The notes: a model not told the origin generated them from the letters alone. A stretch of 62,180 nucleotides of DNA from Oscillospiraceae bacterium (GCA_017468865.1 JAFUHM010000020.1:1-62180); one strand, 5' to 3'. Shown: positions 1 through 8,780, counted from the stretch's first letter. Program-made: numbers and translations.

Positions 1-68
1 CTTCCTTCAAGGTATTCTTGCACTGCCGCTATGCGTTCTTCATCTGTTAGCTTACTTCCTCTTGACAT
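1..68 (-). CDS. IS3-like transposase OrfA, N-terminal fragment
   Basis: The first 22 codons of a reading frame that runs off the left edge of the window. The translation begins MSRGSKLTDEERIAAVQEYL, which matches the start of the helix-turn-helix OrfA (transposase DNA-binding subunit) of IS3-type insertion sequences. ATG at 68 is preceded by an AAGGGGG ribosome site. The remainder of the element is outside the window, so whether the transposase is intact cannot be judged. Identification rests on a short stretch only; another HTH-type transposase or a stand-alone HTH protein is possible. Confidence 0.6.
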   Translation of the reverse strand, partial: MSRGSKLTDEERIAAVQEYLEG

Positions 69-137
69 ATAATAACCCCCTTACAGCTTTCACACGCTTT
101 TGTTTTTTCGTGTGTCTACTCTAAGGGGATTATATCA
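1..137 (-). mobile_element. Right-hand end of an IS3-like insertion sequence
   Basis: The transposase-like frame at 1-68 is followed, on its upstream side, by about 70 non-coding bases. Read on the minus strand the proposed tip is TGATATAATCCCCTTAGAGT (from 137 inward), and IS3-type elements usually begin with TG and end with CA. The tip position is inferred from this pattern; the other end and any target-site duplication are not in the window. The element would sit about 60 bp downstream of the lipoprotein gene. Confidence 0.4.
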
Positions 138-198
138 CTTTGTAACACTCAGGGGCAAAACTTCTATATAGGTATCTGTCTTACGGTGAGGGGTCATA

Positions 199-777
199 TC
201 ATTTGCCGGCAGAGCCATCAAAGGTCTTCAGGTCGCACCTGACGGGCTTGGGGGGATCGGAGTCGTAGTCTTGCATAGGCCAGCCTGATACGGGGTCCTT
301 GGCAAGCTTCATATAATCGCTCTGCGGTTCCTTCTTGCCGGGGTATTCCCAGTCATGGCGCAGCACATTCCCTTCGCACAGGTAGATGTAATAGCCGTCC
401 CCTGCCGCCTTGAAGCTGTTGAGCACATGATCTTTCAGATCGGGGTGATAGATATAGACATCGGTGAACTTCGTCTCGCCGCCCTCGGTGAAGCCTATGA
501 GAAGTTCATCCGTACCGTCGCTGTTGAGGTCTGCAAGATAGTACCCTGCGTGATTGTCCGGGTCTTTCAGCTCCGCTGACACGTCCCCGTAGAGACTCTC
601 ATCCTTCCAGCCTGTCTTGGCACCGTTTTCGTAGTATCCCACCGTTTCCTTGTACCAGTCACTCGGGGGCGGTGTCAGATGCTCAAACACATTTTCTGCG
701 GCACGCCTGTTGCCGTAGCATCCCCCGAGAATGACAGCCGAAGCTATGGCGGCGGCCAAAGCGGTCAGTTTTTTCAT
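199..777 (-). CDS. Small lipoprotein with an Asp/Gly-rich calcium-loop-like motif
   Basis: A 192-residue exported lipoprotein of unknown function. The ATG at 777 is chosen over an upstream one because GGGAGGAAAT lies just ahead of it and the resulting N-terminus is a classic lipoprotein signal (MKKLTALAAAIASAVILGGC), with the lipobox cysteine at residue 20. Around residues 80-95 the motif DLNSDGTDELLIG is typical of FG-GAP/VCBS-like or calcium-binding loops seen in clostridial lipoproteins. The gene follows the GH2 gene in the same orientation but has its own promoter, so it is probably a separate unit. An IS end lies about 60 bp beyond the stop. Confidence 0.75.
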   Translation of the reverse strand: MKKLTALAAAIASAVILGGCYGNRRAAENVFEHLTPPPSDWYKETVGYYENGAKTGWKDESLYGDVSAELKDPDNHAGYYLADLNSDGTDELLIGFTEGGETKFTDVYIYHPDLKDHVLNSFKAAGDGYYIYLCEGNVLRHDWEYPGKKEPQSDYMKLAKDPVSGWPMQDYDSDPPKPVRCDLKTFDGSAGK

Positions 778-832
778 ATTTCCTCCCTGTTCCTTACTGT
801 ATTTTTTATGATACCACTTTATGTCATCTACC

Positions 833-862
833 ATAATACCACATTATGTCCCCATAAATCAA
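833..862 (-). promoter_or_regulatory. Promoter of the lipoprotein gene
   Basis: On the minus strand TTGATT (857-862) and TATTAT (833-838) are 18 bp apart and the -10 is preceded by TGTGG. A second GTGGTATCAT copy lies 25 bp further downstream (around 808-820), giving two near-tandem -10-like boxes. The same GTGGTATCAT box recurs upstream of the last gene of the window. Confidence 0.55.
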
Positions 863-911
863 GGTCATTTTCATTGGAACAGGATTAAGATCGGATTAAA
901 ATTCTCCTGTA

Positions 912-3900
912 TCATTCAAATCTGAACTGCTTGAAGTCAAAGTCACTTCCCGGCAGGAAGAGGACAGATACATTGTACTTCCCTTCTATTCCGTCTATGT
1001 CAAAGCTGCGGTCGGTATATGTGTCCGCACCCGCAAATTCGGCAAGGATGCGCTTTTCCCCTCCGTCAGGCGACTTGAATACGATGTGGATGGAGTTCAC
1101 CGCAAGTGCCGATCTGCCCGTGATGACTATCCTGTGAGGAGCCTTCTTGAAGTCAAACTCACCGAATTCAAGCATGACATTATTGCCTATGCCTGTGATC
1201 TCGCCGTCACCCACGGTGAACTTGTCGCCGTAGATGCTGTCGTTGGCGGTGGCATTTATGAGGGCAGTCTCCTTCACGGGGCGCTCGAATACGAAGCCTG
1301 CGATATTATACCTGTCGGATGAGCGCATACATATCGTATGTACGCCGGTAAGCACCTTATTGAGCTTGAATGTCTCGGACTGGTAGGTGAGCCACCGGGG
1401 AGGCTTGTGATAGCTGTAAGAGCCTATGATCTCACCGCCGTTGTCGGGGTCGCCGTCATATATCTCAAGGGACACGGGGGTGGTGCAGTTGGCGTAAATG
1501 GGGATGGTGAGGGTATCCGAGCCGATAGGTCCGAAGTCCACGTTCTCAAAGCCGAACCAGCTGTCATCATAGGCGAAGGATGCGCCCTTCTCTATGCCGT
1601 TGCCTGCGCCCCTGGATATGGTGTAGAGCCCGCCGATGACGAATTCATAGGGATCCACCACAGCCGCACCAAGTCCTTCTGCCGCAAGGGGAAGTGCGCA
1701 TATGACCGAGCATTTGCCCCTGCCGTTCTTGATATTGCCCCTGAGACAGAATTCACCGTCCCCGTTGCAGCGGACAGTCACCTTCCTGTCGGATGCGCTG
1801 ACCACCTCTGCCAGTTTCGAGGGGATGCCGATGACGTTGGCGATGCGGTATTCTATCTCGTCCACATAGCACTGACTTGCGTTTTCGGGATAGACCTTAA
1901 CATCAAAGGTGATCTCCCTCATATCGGAGGTGAAGGTGCGTGTCGGCGATACGAACTCTATCCGTCTTATGGGGATGTCATGCTCTTCATCCTCGCACAC
2001 AGCCTTGGTATGGGTGTTCTCCTCGATGGACGTGATGCCCTCGGGGTAGACAGCGGCAGCAGCATTCAGGATGATGCTCTTCTTCGGGAGCGAGGGAGTG
2101 GAGACAGTGACCTTTATCTCCCCTGTCCTGTCGGTCGCAGCCACGATGGCAAGGAGCTTGCCGGAGAACATACGCCTTGATGTGCCCTTGTACTGCTCAT
2201 AGTCGGCGGAGTTGCCGTTGTCCAGACCCACGAGCCTGCCTGCGCCGCTGACCTCCACGAATACTCGGTCGTTGGCATTGGCAACATATGTGCCGTCAGC
2301 GTCAACAGCGGTCATCTCCACATATACCAGATCCCTGCCGTCTGCCTTTATTGTATCCTTGTCGGGGGACATCACGATCTCTGCGGTATCCCCGAAGGAC
2401 TTCACCACGTCCTCCGCCAGCTTCACGCCGTTTTTGTCATAGGCTGCCGCCCTGAGGGTGCCCTTCCGGTAGGGGATGACAGTATCCATAGTGAGATAGG
2501 GAGCCTTTGCAGGGTCCATTTCCTGTTCCTTGACAAGCTCATCGTCAAGCCATAGTCTGACGAATGCGCAGTTGGTGGCTACACGCACATCTATGGGCAG
2601 TCCCTCCATATGATCCCAGTACGGGAAGATATGCACAAAGGGGTCTGTCTTTGCATCCGTCCAGCAGCTGCGGTAGATATACGCCTGATCCTTCGGGAAG
2701 CCGCAGGTATCGAACTGACCGAAATAGCTGTTCTTAGTGCTGTACGGGGTGGGCTCGCCTATGTAGTCAAATCCCGTCCAGATAAACTGTCCTGCGCAGA
2801 AATCCCTGTCTCTGTCGGGGATTATGCACGCCTCGGAATTCTTCGCACCCCAGCCCGTGGAGCAGTTCCCGATAGAGGAGCACTGTTCGTCGTCATCGGA
2901 GAGACGTGACTCGCTCAGGGGGAAGTGATAGACTCCTCTCGACTGTATGGTGGAGGCAGTCTCCGAACCGTAGATGAACCAGTCGGGATGCTCCCTGTGC
3001 TGCTCATCGTAAAGGCGCTCGGCATAGTTGTATCCTGCCATCTTCACGATGTCAGCGCACTTCTGCGCATTCTCCCACTGCATATAGTTAGACCCGATGG
3101 TAACGTAGCAGTTACATCTCGGATCATGCTGACGCACCAGAGCCATGAGCCTTGATGCTATCTCCTGCCCGTGATCGTCCTTATGGGTATCGTAGATCTC
3201 ATTTCCGAGGCTCCATGCGATCACAGAGGGATGGCAGCGGTCACGGCGCACCCATGAAGCCACGTCCTTCGGCACCCAGTCGGCAAAGAATGAGGCATAG
3301 TCATAGTCCGTCTTGTGGCACTCCCACATATCAAAGCCCTCGCATATCACGAGAAATCCCATTTCATCGCAAAGGCTGATGACCTCGGGAGCGGGCATAT
3401 TATGTGTGGTGCGCAGGGCATTCACGCCCATTTTGCGCAGCTTCTTCAGCTTGCGCCTGAAGGCATTTTCGTTGAAGGCAGCGCCAAGAGCTCCGTTTTC
3501 GTGATGCTCGCATACGCCGTGTAGCTTTATATGCCTACCGTTGAGGAAGAAGCCCTTGTCCGCATCAAAGCGTATGTCACGGAAGCCGAAGGGCACGCAC
3601 TCCTCATGGAGCACCTCGCCGTATTTGGTGAGCCTTACGCAGAGGGTATACATCTGCGTGTCGCATATGTCCCACAGCTTTGCATCGTCTATCTTAAATG
3701 TGAAGAGATTTCTTGAAAACTTCCTGCCCTCTCGCCTGAGTTCTTCCGGCACGGTGCTTATATCAGCGGCACATACCGATGCCTCCTTCGTCAGAAGCAC
3801 GCCGTCCTTCATTACGCTTATCTCCAGCTTCTGACCGTCCACGCCCATATCGGCGGGGCGCTCGCACTCCACCGTGACCTGCGCACTGCCGTCACCGTGA

Positions 3901-4355
3901 GCGGATATGTATATCCCGTCGGGCATGATGTGCGCCTGCTCGTATTCCTTGTAATACACGTTCCTGAATATGCCCGCACCCGAGTACCATCTCGTATTCG
4001 GACAGCGGTAATCCACACGGACAGCAATAAGGTTCTCCCCGTCCTTCACCAGGTCGGTGATGTCAAACTCAAATGTGGAATAGCCGTACTTCCATTCCCC
4101 TGCAAGCACGCCGTTGACATACACCTTGCTGTCCATGTACACCCCGTCGAACCTTACGGATGTGCGCACGTCCGTCCTTGCGGCAAAGGTGCGTCTGTAC
4201 CAACCCGTAGATGTCTCATACAGATCCTCTGTCTGATAGATGAGCCAGTCGTGGGGGATATCCACCTTATGCCAGCCGCTTGATTGCTCATATTCGGTGT
4301 CTATGGGATTTTTGCAAAATTCCCAGCCGTCGCAGAAAAGCTTGACAGTATTCAT
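912..4355 (-). CDS. Glycoside hydrolase family 2 (beta-galactosidase-like)
   Basis: An 1147-residue GH2 enzyme expected to cleave a beta-linked sugar (galactoside, glucuronide or similar) from an oligosaccharide. Order of parts: jelly-roll sugar-binding domain (about 1-165), Ig-like domain (170-265), TIM barrel (265-560) with the acid/base Glu386 in SLGNEI and the likely nucleophile Glu465 in IYGSETAS, then Ig-like modules including a bacterial-Ig type domain (650-760) and a C-terminal carbohydrate-binding-like region (920-1147). There is no signal peptide, so it should act in the cytoplasm on imported sugars. Start chosen from AAAGGAG eight bases before ATG. It is the last gene of an operon with an ABC-2 permease and a hybrid kinase. 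Substrate cannot be assigned from sequence. Confidence 0.9.
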   Translation of the reverse strand: MNTVKLFCDGWEFCKNPIDTEYEQSSGWHKVDIPHDWLIYQTEDLYETSTGWYRRTFAARTDVRTSVRFDGVYMDSKVYVNGVLAGEWKYGYSTFEFDITDLVKDGENLIAVRVDYRCPNTRWYSGAGIFRNVYYKEYEQAHIMPDGIYISAHGDGSAQVTVECERPADMGVDGQKLEISVMKDGVLLTKEASVCAADISTVPEELRREGRKFSRNLFTFKIDDAKLWDICDTQMYTLCVRLTKYGEVLHEECVPFGFRDIRFDADKGFFLNGRHIKLHGVCEHHENGALGAAFNENAFRRKLKKLRKMGVNALRTTHNMPAPEVISLCDEMGFLVICEGFDMWECHKTDYDYASFFADWVPKDVASWVRRDRCHPSVIAWSLGNEIYDTHKDDHGQEIASRLMALVRQHDPRCNCYVTIGSNYMQWENAQKCADIVKMAGYNYAERLYDEQHREHPDWFIYGSETASTIQSRGVYHFPLSESRLSDDDEQCSSIGNCSTGWGAKNSEACIIPDRDRDFCAGQFIWTGFDYIGEPTPYSTKNSYFGQFDTCGFPKDQAYIYRSCWTDAKTDPFVHIFPYWDHMEGLPIDVRVATNCAFVRLWLDDELVKEQEMDPAKAPYLTMDTVIPYRKGTLRAAAYDKNGVKLAEDVVKSFGDTAEIVMSPDKDTIKADGRDLVYVEMTAVDADGTYVANANDRVFVEVSGAGRLVGLDNGNSADYEQYKGTSRRMFSGKLLAIVAATDRTGEIKVTVSTPSLPKKSIILNAAAAVYPEGITSIEENTHTKAVCEDEEHDIPIRRIEFVSPTRTFTSDMREITFDVKVYPENASQCYVDEIEYRIANVIGIPSKLAEVVSASDRKVTVRCNGDGEFCLRGNIKNGRGKCSVICALPLAAEGLGAAVVDPYEFVIGGLYTISRGAGNGIEKGASFAYDDSWFGFENVDFGPIGSDTLTIPIYANCTTPVSLEIYDGDPDNGGEIIGSYSYHKPPRWLTYQSETFKLNKVLTGVHTICMRSSDRYNIAGFVFERPVKETALINATANDSIYGDKFTVGDGEITGIGNNVMLEFGEFDFKKAPHRIVITGRSALAVNSIHIVFKSPDGGEKRILAEFAGADTYTDRSFDIDGIEGKYNVSVLFLPGSDFDFKQFRFE

Positions 4356-4379
4356 ATTCTTTCTCCTTTAAGTCATGAT

Positions 4380-5252
4380 CTATATCGTATCGGTGAATGT
4401 CCGTTCGATCCTGCCGAACAGTATCAGCCCCGCAAAGAACACCCCTATGCTCACTCCCAGGCTCAGCATATAATAACCAATGTCAAAGTATCCGCTGCCG
4501 AACACCGCATAGCGGAATGCGGTGATAACAGGTGTCACGGGATTTAGCATATACCAGCCGAGCATCTTCCCGGGGATGAGTTTCAGTCCGTATGCTATGG
4601 GCGTCGCATAATGCCACAGCTGAAGTCCGAAGGACACCACTCGCATCAGATCCCTGTATTTCGTGGTCACTGATGCCGTCACTATGCCGCACCCCAATGA
4701 CAGTATCAGCAGATGCAGTATCAGCAGGGGTATCAGCAGCAGTCTCGGTGTCACCCGTATCTCTGCCCCTGCCGCAAGGCATATCCCCCACAGGATGAAG
4801 AACAGCCCCAGCTGTATGGCATATGAGATGAGCTGGGAAAAAGCCGCCGCCACAGGTGACACCAGCCTCGGATAATACACCTTCCCCATGATGCGTGCAT
4901 TCGTGAGGAATGTCCCCGATGTGGACGACACCACCGACGAAAAGAATGTCCAGCATATGCTGCCTGCCATGTAGAACAGGAAAGCAGGCACCCTGATGCT
5001 GTCATCCGTGTCTGCGGTGGTCAGCCGTGCCATGTTCCCGAACACCACCGTAAATACCAGCGTGGTCATAAGGGGCTGTATCAGCGCCCACAGCGGCCCC
5101 AAGACCGTCTGCTTGTACAGTGAGATGAAATCCCGCTTGACAAACAGAAAGATAAGATCCCTGTACCGCAAAGTCTCTCTCAGGTGGAGATCGAACAGCT
5201 TATGCTTTGAAGTGATCTCCACCTTGAAATGTGTCTGTGTCATATCATGCAT
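4380..5252 (-). CDS. ABC-2 type polysaccharide/teichoic-acid export permease
   Basis: A roughly 290-residue membrane protein of the Wzm/TagG/RfbA class, which forms the channel for export of lipid-linked glycans. It has an amphipathic N-terminal region (LHLRETLRYRDLIFLFVKRD) and six hydrophobic segments, with KQTVLGPLWALIQPL and GKVYYPRLVSPV typical of the family. The likely ATG (5252) overlaps the stop of the kinase by 8 bases; ATG at 5243 is an alternative start and neither has a strong ribosome site, so translational coupling is probable. The ATPase partner (Wzt/TagH) that normally sits next door is absent. Confidence 0.8.
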   Translation of the reverse strand: MHDMTQTHFKVEITSKHKLFDLHLRETLRYRDLIFLFVKRDFISLYKQTVLGPLWALIQPLMTTLVFTVVFGNMARLTTADTDDSIRVPAFLFYMAGSICWTFFSSVVSSTSGTFLTNARIMGKVYYPRLVSPVAAAFSQLISYAIQLGLFFILWGICLAAGAEIRVTPRLLLIPLLILHLLILSLGCGIVTASVTTKYRDLMRVVSFGLQLWHYATPIAYGLKLIPGKMLGWYMLNPVTPVITAFRYAVFGSGYFDIGYYMLSLGVSIGVFFAGLILFGRIERTFTDTI

Positions 5253-7830
5253 TGATGTGTTCCCAGATAAGTTCTTCAAGAGTCTGATAAAGTCTTTCAG
5301 GCTCAACAGGCTTTGACAGATGCGCATTCATCCCCACCTGCAGCGAACGCTGCACATCCTCGTCAAAGGCATTTGCGGTCATAGCGATTATAGGGACAGC
5401 CCTTGCGTCCTCCCTCTCAAGCGCCCTTATTGCGGATGTCGCATCAAGTCCGTCCATCTCGGGCATCCTGACATCCATAAGTATGGCATCATAAGTCCCC
5501 GCAGGCGATGCGGCAAACTTGTCAAGGGCTTCACGTCCGTTGCCTGCATGATCTATGATCATTCCCTTCACTCCCAGAAGTTCCTTCATGATCTCCGCAT
5601 TTATCACCACGTCCTCCGCCAGCAGAACGTGTCGCCCCTCAAGGTCGGCCCGCTTCTTCGCACGGAACATTGCCATATTGTTCTTGCGGACAATCCGCTC
5701 AAATTCCCCTATGACATTCGAGGCAAACAGCGGCTTTGCAAGGAAGCTGTCCACGCCGATATGGAGTGCCTCATCCATGATCTCATCCCAGTTGAATGAG
5801 GTGAGTATGATTATGGTGGTCTCACTGCTGTAATTCCTGCGGATCTCCCGTGCCACCTCAAGCCCGTCCATTTCGGGCATCTTCCAGTCAAGCAGTACAA
5901 GATTGTACGGCTCCAGCTTGGTATGCTGCACTTCAAGCATATGCAGCGCCTCACGTCCGCAGTTGCAGGTATCCGCCTTGATCCCTGCCTCATCAAGGAC
6001 TATGCGTGCGTGTTCAGCGGCTATCTCCTCATCGTCCACCACCAGCACACGCATATCCTTCGGATTGACAAAGAACCCCTCAAGACTGCTGTGCTCGCAG
6101 TTCTTGAGCGTCACCGCAACGGTGAACACCGAGCCTTTGCCCTTCTCCGACTCCACGCTTATCGTGCCGTTCATGATCTCGACTATGTTCTTCGTTATCG
6201 CCATTCCCAGACCCGTGCTGCCGTACTTGCTGTTGCGGCTGCTGTCCTCCTGGCTGAACGTGTCGAACACCTTCGGTATGAAAGACTTATCCATGCCGAT
6301 GCCCGTGTCGCTTATGACAAACTTTATCGCAGACTGATCCTCAAATACGGCGGTGCGTTCGACTATGAGCCTCACCTCTCCGGGAGGGTCGGTGAACTTG
6401 ATAGCATTGCTGAGGATATTTATCAGCACCTGTTTGAGCTTCATGTCGTCGCCGATGTAGAAATCGTTTACACCGCCGATGATGCTGCATTCGTACTTGA
6501 GTCCCTTATCCGTACACTGCGTCATGACCATCGTGTTTATCTGTTCGAGCATCCCGCGGAACGAAAACTCCTCTTTCCTCATCACCATGCGGCCTGACTC
6601 TATCCTGCTCATGTCAAGTATGTCATTTATCAGCCCGAGCAGGTGACGTGCCGATCCGCCTATCTTCTCAAGATACTCCCTCGTGTCATCGTCAAGCCCG
6701 TCATTTCTCAGTGCCAGCGAATCAAGCCCGATTATGGCATTCATAGGCGTGCGTATCTCATGCGACATATTCGACAGGAAGGCAGTCTTTGCCCTGTTCG
6801 CCTGCTCCGCCGCATCAAGCGCCTCACTCAGCGCCTGATTTTTCGCCATGGACTCACGCATCTCCGCATCGATATTGGTAAGCCCCAGCCCCACGGCATG
6901 GACGATGTGGTCGTCCCTGTCAGACGGATGGCGCACCCCTGCCATTCTTATCATCTCATAATAATCCATGCCGTTTCGGTGGACAAGGTAACGGTATGCA
7001 ATTATGGGATTTTCCGTCAGTGCCTCACGCACATTCTCAGGATCGATAAACTGCTTGAATCCCTCACGATACGCCTCATCCACGGAATTGTCCGCATACC
7101 ACGTAAATCTCTCCACATACTTGAAATGCACATCCTCCGGTGTCTGATCCGTATCGTCAGGGTCAGCCCTGTAGCACACCGCATCATCCTTATCAAGATC
7201 GACATGGTACACGCTCCTGTAATCCGACGCCAGCGCCGTTATCATGCGATCCTGCTGCACACGCTTGTTCTGCTCCTCGATAAGCTTCTCCTGCAGGGCA
7301 AGCCTGCTCTCAAGCTCCTGCTTCTCTGCGGCCGACTGCACCTCCTGCATCCTGCGGCGGTTCTCGTCCTCTATGCGCTTTGCCTCACGCTCCGCCTGCA
7401 AATGCCTTTCGGTGATATCCGAGAGGAAGACATAATATATCCCACCGTAGGCATCCGTCTCGGTGTAATGGCCGTAGTCCTCCACCCACTTCACCGTGCC
7501 GTCTCTGCATATTATGCGGTATTCCACGCAGTCTATGCCCTCTTCGCTGTCTCGTATCTGCTCCTTTATCGACTCCGACACCACCGCATAATCATCGGGG
7601 TGCAGCATCCCCCTGAACGTAAATCCCGTCAGTTCCCTGAACTCATCAAGGTCTGCACATCCGAACATACGCATCGCCGCTTCATTTGCATACAGCAGCT
7701 GCTCAGGTTCCTCTTCCTTGTATATGATAAAGCCGCCCGGCATATGCCGTCCGAATTCTTCGATAATATGCATCAGATCATCTTTGATTTCAAATTTCCT
7801 GCCGAACAAGTCATCATCCCCTGTCATCAT
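5245..7830 (-). CDS. Hybrid sensor histidine kinase with two receiver domains
   Basis: An 861-residue soluble sensor: PAS domain (about 30-140), a coiled-coil linker (145-200), a second PAS-like domain (200-325), HisKA with the phospho-accepting His357 in FLSNMSHEIRTPMN, HATPase with DTGIGM and GSTGLGMAI, then two CheY-like receivers with phosphate-accepting Asp648 (LLDWKMPEMDG) and Asp786 (LMDVRMPEMDG). No membrane segment and no output domain are present, so it senses an internal signal and needs a separate phosphotransfer or response partner not seen here. Two ATG codons begin the frame; no convincing ribosome site precedes them and a start at residue 18-20 is possible. It heads the operon and its promoter is well defined. 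Confidence 0.9.
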   Translation of the reverse strand: MMTGDDDLFGRKFEIKDDLMHIIEEFGRHMPGGFIIYKEEEPEQLLYANEAAMRMFGCADLDEFRELTGFTFRGMLHPDDYAVVSESIKEQIRDSEEGIDCVEYRIICRDGTVKWVEDYGHYTETDAYGGIYYVFLSDITERHLQAEREAKRIEDENRRRMQEVQSAAEKQELESRLALQEKLIEEQNKRVQQDRMITALASDYRSVYHVDLDKDDAVCYRADPDDTDQTPEDVHFKYVERFTWYADNSVDEAYREGFKQFIDPENVREALTENPIIAYRYLVHRNGMDYYEMIRMAGVRHPSDRDDHIVHAVGLGLTNIDAEMRESMAKNQALSEALDAAEQANRAKTAFLSNMSHEIRTPMNAIIGLDSLALRNDGLDDDTREYLEKIGGSARHLLGLINDILDMSRIESGRMVMRKEEFSFRGMLEQINTMVMTQCTDKGLKYECSIIGGVNDFYIGDDMKLKQVLINILSNAIKFTDPPGEVRLIVERTAVFEDQSAIKFVISDTGIGMDKSFIPKVFDTFSQEDSSRNSKYGSTGLGMAITKNIVEIMNGTISVESEKGKGSVFTVAVTLKNCEHSSLEGFFVNPKDMRVLVVDDEEIAAEHARIVLDEAGIKADTCNCGREALHMLEVQHTKLEPYNLVLLDWKMPEMDGLEVAREIRRNYSSETTIIILTSFNWDEIMDEALHIGVDSFLAKPLFASNVIGEFERIVRKNNMAMFRAKKRADLEGRHVLLAEDVVINAEIMKELLGVKGMIIDHAGNGREALDKFAASPAGTYDAILMDVRMPEMDGLDATSAIRALEREDARAVPIIAMTANAFDEDVQRSLQVGMNAHLSKPVEPERLYQTLEELIWEHINA

Positions 7831-7869
7831 GATCGCACACGATGCCGTCAGACATCTGCATACACCCCT

Positions 7870-7898
7870 ATTATACTATAACTCCCCCCTTTTTTCAA
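7870..7898 (-). promoter_or_regulatory. Promoter of the kinase-permease-GH2 operon
   Basis: Minus strand TTGAAA (7893-7898), 17 bp spacer, TATAAT (7870-7875). Transcription would start near 7863, giving a leader of about 33 bases. Confidence 0.75.
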
Positions 7899-7963
7899 GG
7901 GGATATTGAGATTTAGCGATTTCACAAATAATCATGTCTGATTTTAGTCAAAATGACGGGCAG

Positions 7964-7978
7964 GTGGGCTGAGCCCAC
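7964..7978. promoter_or_regulatory. 15-bp dyad between divergent promoters
   Basis: GTGGGCTGAGCCCAC is a perfect inverted repeat with a 3-base centre, in the 279-bp gap between the kinase and the histidine phosphatase. It lies about 65 bp upstream of the kinase -35 and 80 bp upstream of the phosphatase -35. The same arms (GTGGGC...GCCCAC) occur at 17691-17705. It could be an operator or a repeated palindromic element; no regulator gene is adjacent. Confidence 0.35.
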
Positions 7979-8057
7979 ACCCAATTCGCAGTTTTATTCT
8001 GCCGAGTCCTTTTTGGGTCTATATACAATCACGCAGATTAAAAATCAGCATATCTCT

Positions 8058-8086
8058 TGCATTTTTCGGCATAATATGTTATAATG
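8058..8086 (+). promoter_or_regulatory. Promoter of the histidine phosphatase gene
   Basis: TTGCAT (8058-8063), 17 bp, TATAAT (8081-8086) on the plus strand, followed by the ribosome site CGGAGGGG before ATG at 8110. Confidence 0.8.
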
Positions 8087-8109
8087 AAAAAAAACTACGG
8101 AGGGGCATC

Positions 8110-8634
8110 ATGACTGTATATTTTACCCGACACGGAGAAACAGAGTGGAACCGTGAAGACCGCATCTGCGGCGTTACCGACCTGCCGCTCACGGAGCTCG
8201 GCATCGAGCAGGCAGAAAAAATGGCGGAGGCTGTCCCCTCCACCGTACAGCATATCCTGTGCTCACCCATGAAGAGAGCACGCCAGACGGCGATCCCCGT
8301 CGCACGCAGGCTCAACCTTGTACCGACCATAAACAGGCGGCTCATGGAATGGAATTACGGTGAGTACGAGGGCAAGGGACGATACACCGAAGGCTTTGCG
8401 GAGGCAAAGCTGGAATTTGGCGTAAGGATGCCGTCGGGCGAATCCGTCTTTGACGTGGTCAGCCGTGTCTATCCTCTTCTTCAGGCAATCCCCAAGCTCT
8501 ATGACGAGGACGTGCTCATCATCACCCACGGCGGCATATGCCGCATAATAGAGGCGTATGCAAGGGGCATGAGCCGTGAGACATTCTCAAACTTCTTCAT
8601 GGGCAACTGCGAACTTCGCTCATGGACCATATAG
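8110..8634 (+). CDS. Histidine phosphatase family protein
   Basis: A 174-residue cytoplasmic phosphatase of the phosphoglycerate-mutase-like superfamily. The catalytic RHG motif is at residues 7-9 (YFTRHGETEWN), the second conserved His lies in IITHGGICR (about residue 139), and an Arg in SPMKRARQT is the expected phosphate-binding residue. Its size fits the small CobC/GpmB-like phosphatases; the substrate is unknown. It is one of only four plus-strand genes. The stop codon lies inside a hairpin and a short tandem repeat. Confidence 0.88.
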   Translation: MTVYFTRHGETEWNREDRICGVTDLPLTELGIEQAEKMAEAVPSTVQHILCSPMKRARQTAIPVARRLNLVPTINRRLMEWNYGEYEGKGRYTEGFAEAKLEFGVRMPSGESVFDVVSRVYPLLQAIPKLYDEDVLIITHGGICRIIEAYARGMSRETFSNFFMGNCELRSWTI

Positions 8635-8642
8635 CGAAGTTT
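8612..8642 (+). terminator. Hairpin overlapping the phosphatase stop codon
   Basis: AACTTCGCT (8612-8620) pairs with AGCGAAGTT (8633-8641) across a 12-base loop, followed by a short T run. The left arm is coding and the stop codon TAG (8632-8634) sits at the loop boundary. The T-tract is only three to four bases, so termination here may be partial. Confidence 0.4.
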
Positions 8643-8693
8643 TGTGCTCATGGACTATATAGCGAAGTTTTACGCCATGGACTATATAGACAC
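8619..8693 (+). repeat. About 28-bp imperfect tandem repeat, three copies
   Basis: The unit CATGGACTATATAGCGAAGT begins at 8621, 8649 and 8676 (spacing 28 and 27); the third copy is cut after CATGGACTATATAG. The first copy contains the last codons and stop of the phosphatase gene. Confidence 0.8.
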
Positions 8694-8706
8694 TTATCAG
8701 TGATAA
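8694..8706. promoter_or_regulatory. Tet-operator-like palindrome
   Basis: TTATCAGTGATAA is a perfect dyad around a central G. Its core TATCAGTGATA is identical to the core of the classical tet operator. No TetR-family gene is in the window, and no gene obviously starts here, so the resemblance may be chance. Confidence 0.25.
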
Positions 8707-8709
8707 CAA

Positions 8710-8780
8710 ACAGATGCAGTCCTATACCGATCTCCCGATATACAGGGGATATCAGTATTCTGACTGCATCTGTCTTTTTA
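8710..8780 (+). terminator. Long-stem terminator shared by convergent genes
   Basis: ACAGATGCAGTC (8710-8721) pairs perfectly with GACTGCATCTGT (8762-8773), with a smaller hairpin inside the loop, and is followed by TCTTTTT on the plus strand. It should end transcription of the phosphatase gene. The right arm encodes codons close to the end of the convergent DUF4186 gene. On the minus strand the tail is only T-poor. Confidence 0.7.

Noticed and set aside
6643..7881. A 412-codon open frame opposite the hybrid kinase
   Set aside because: Extremely Leu/His/Arg-rich mirror translation; runs through the kinase promoter.
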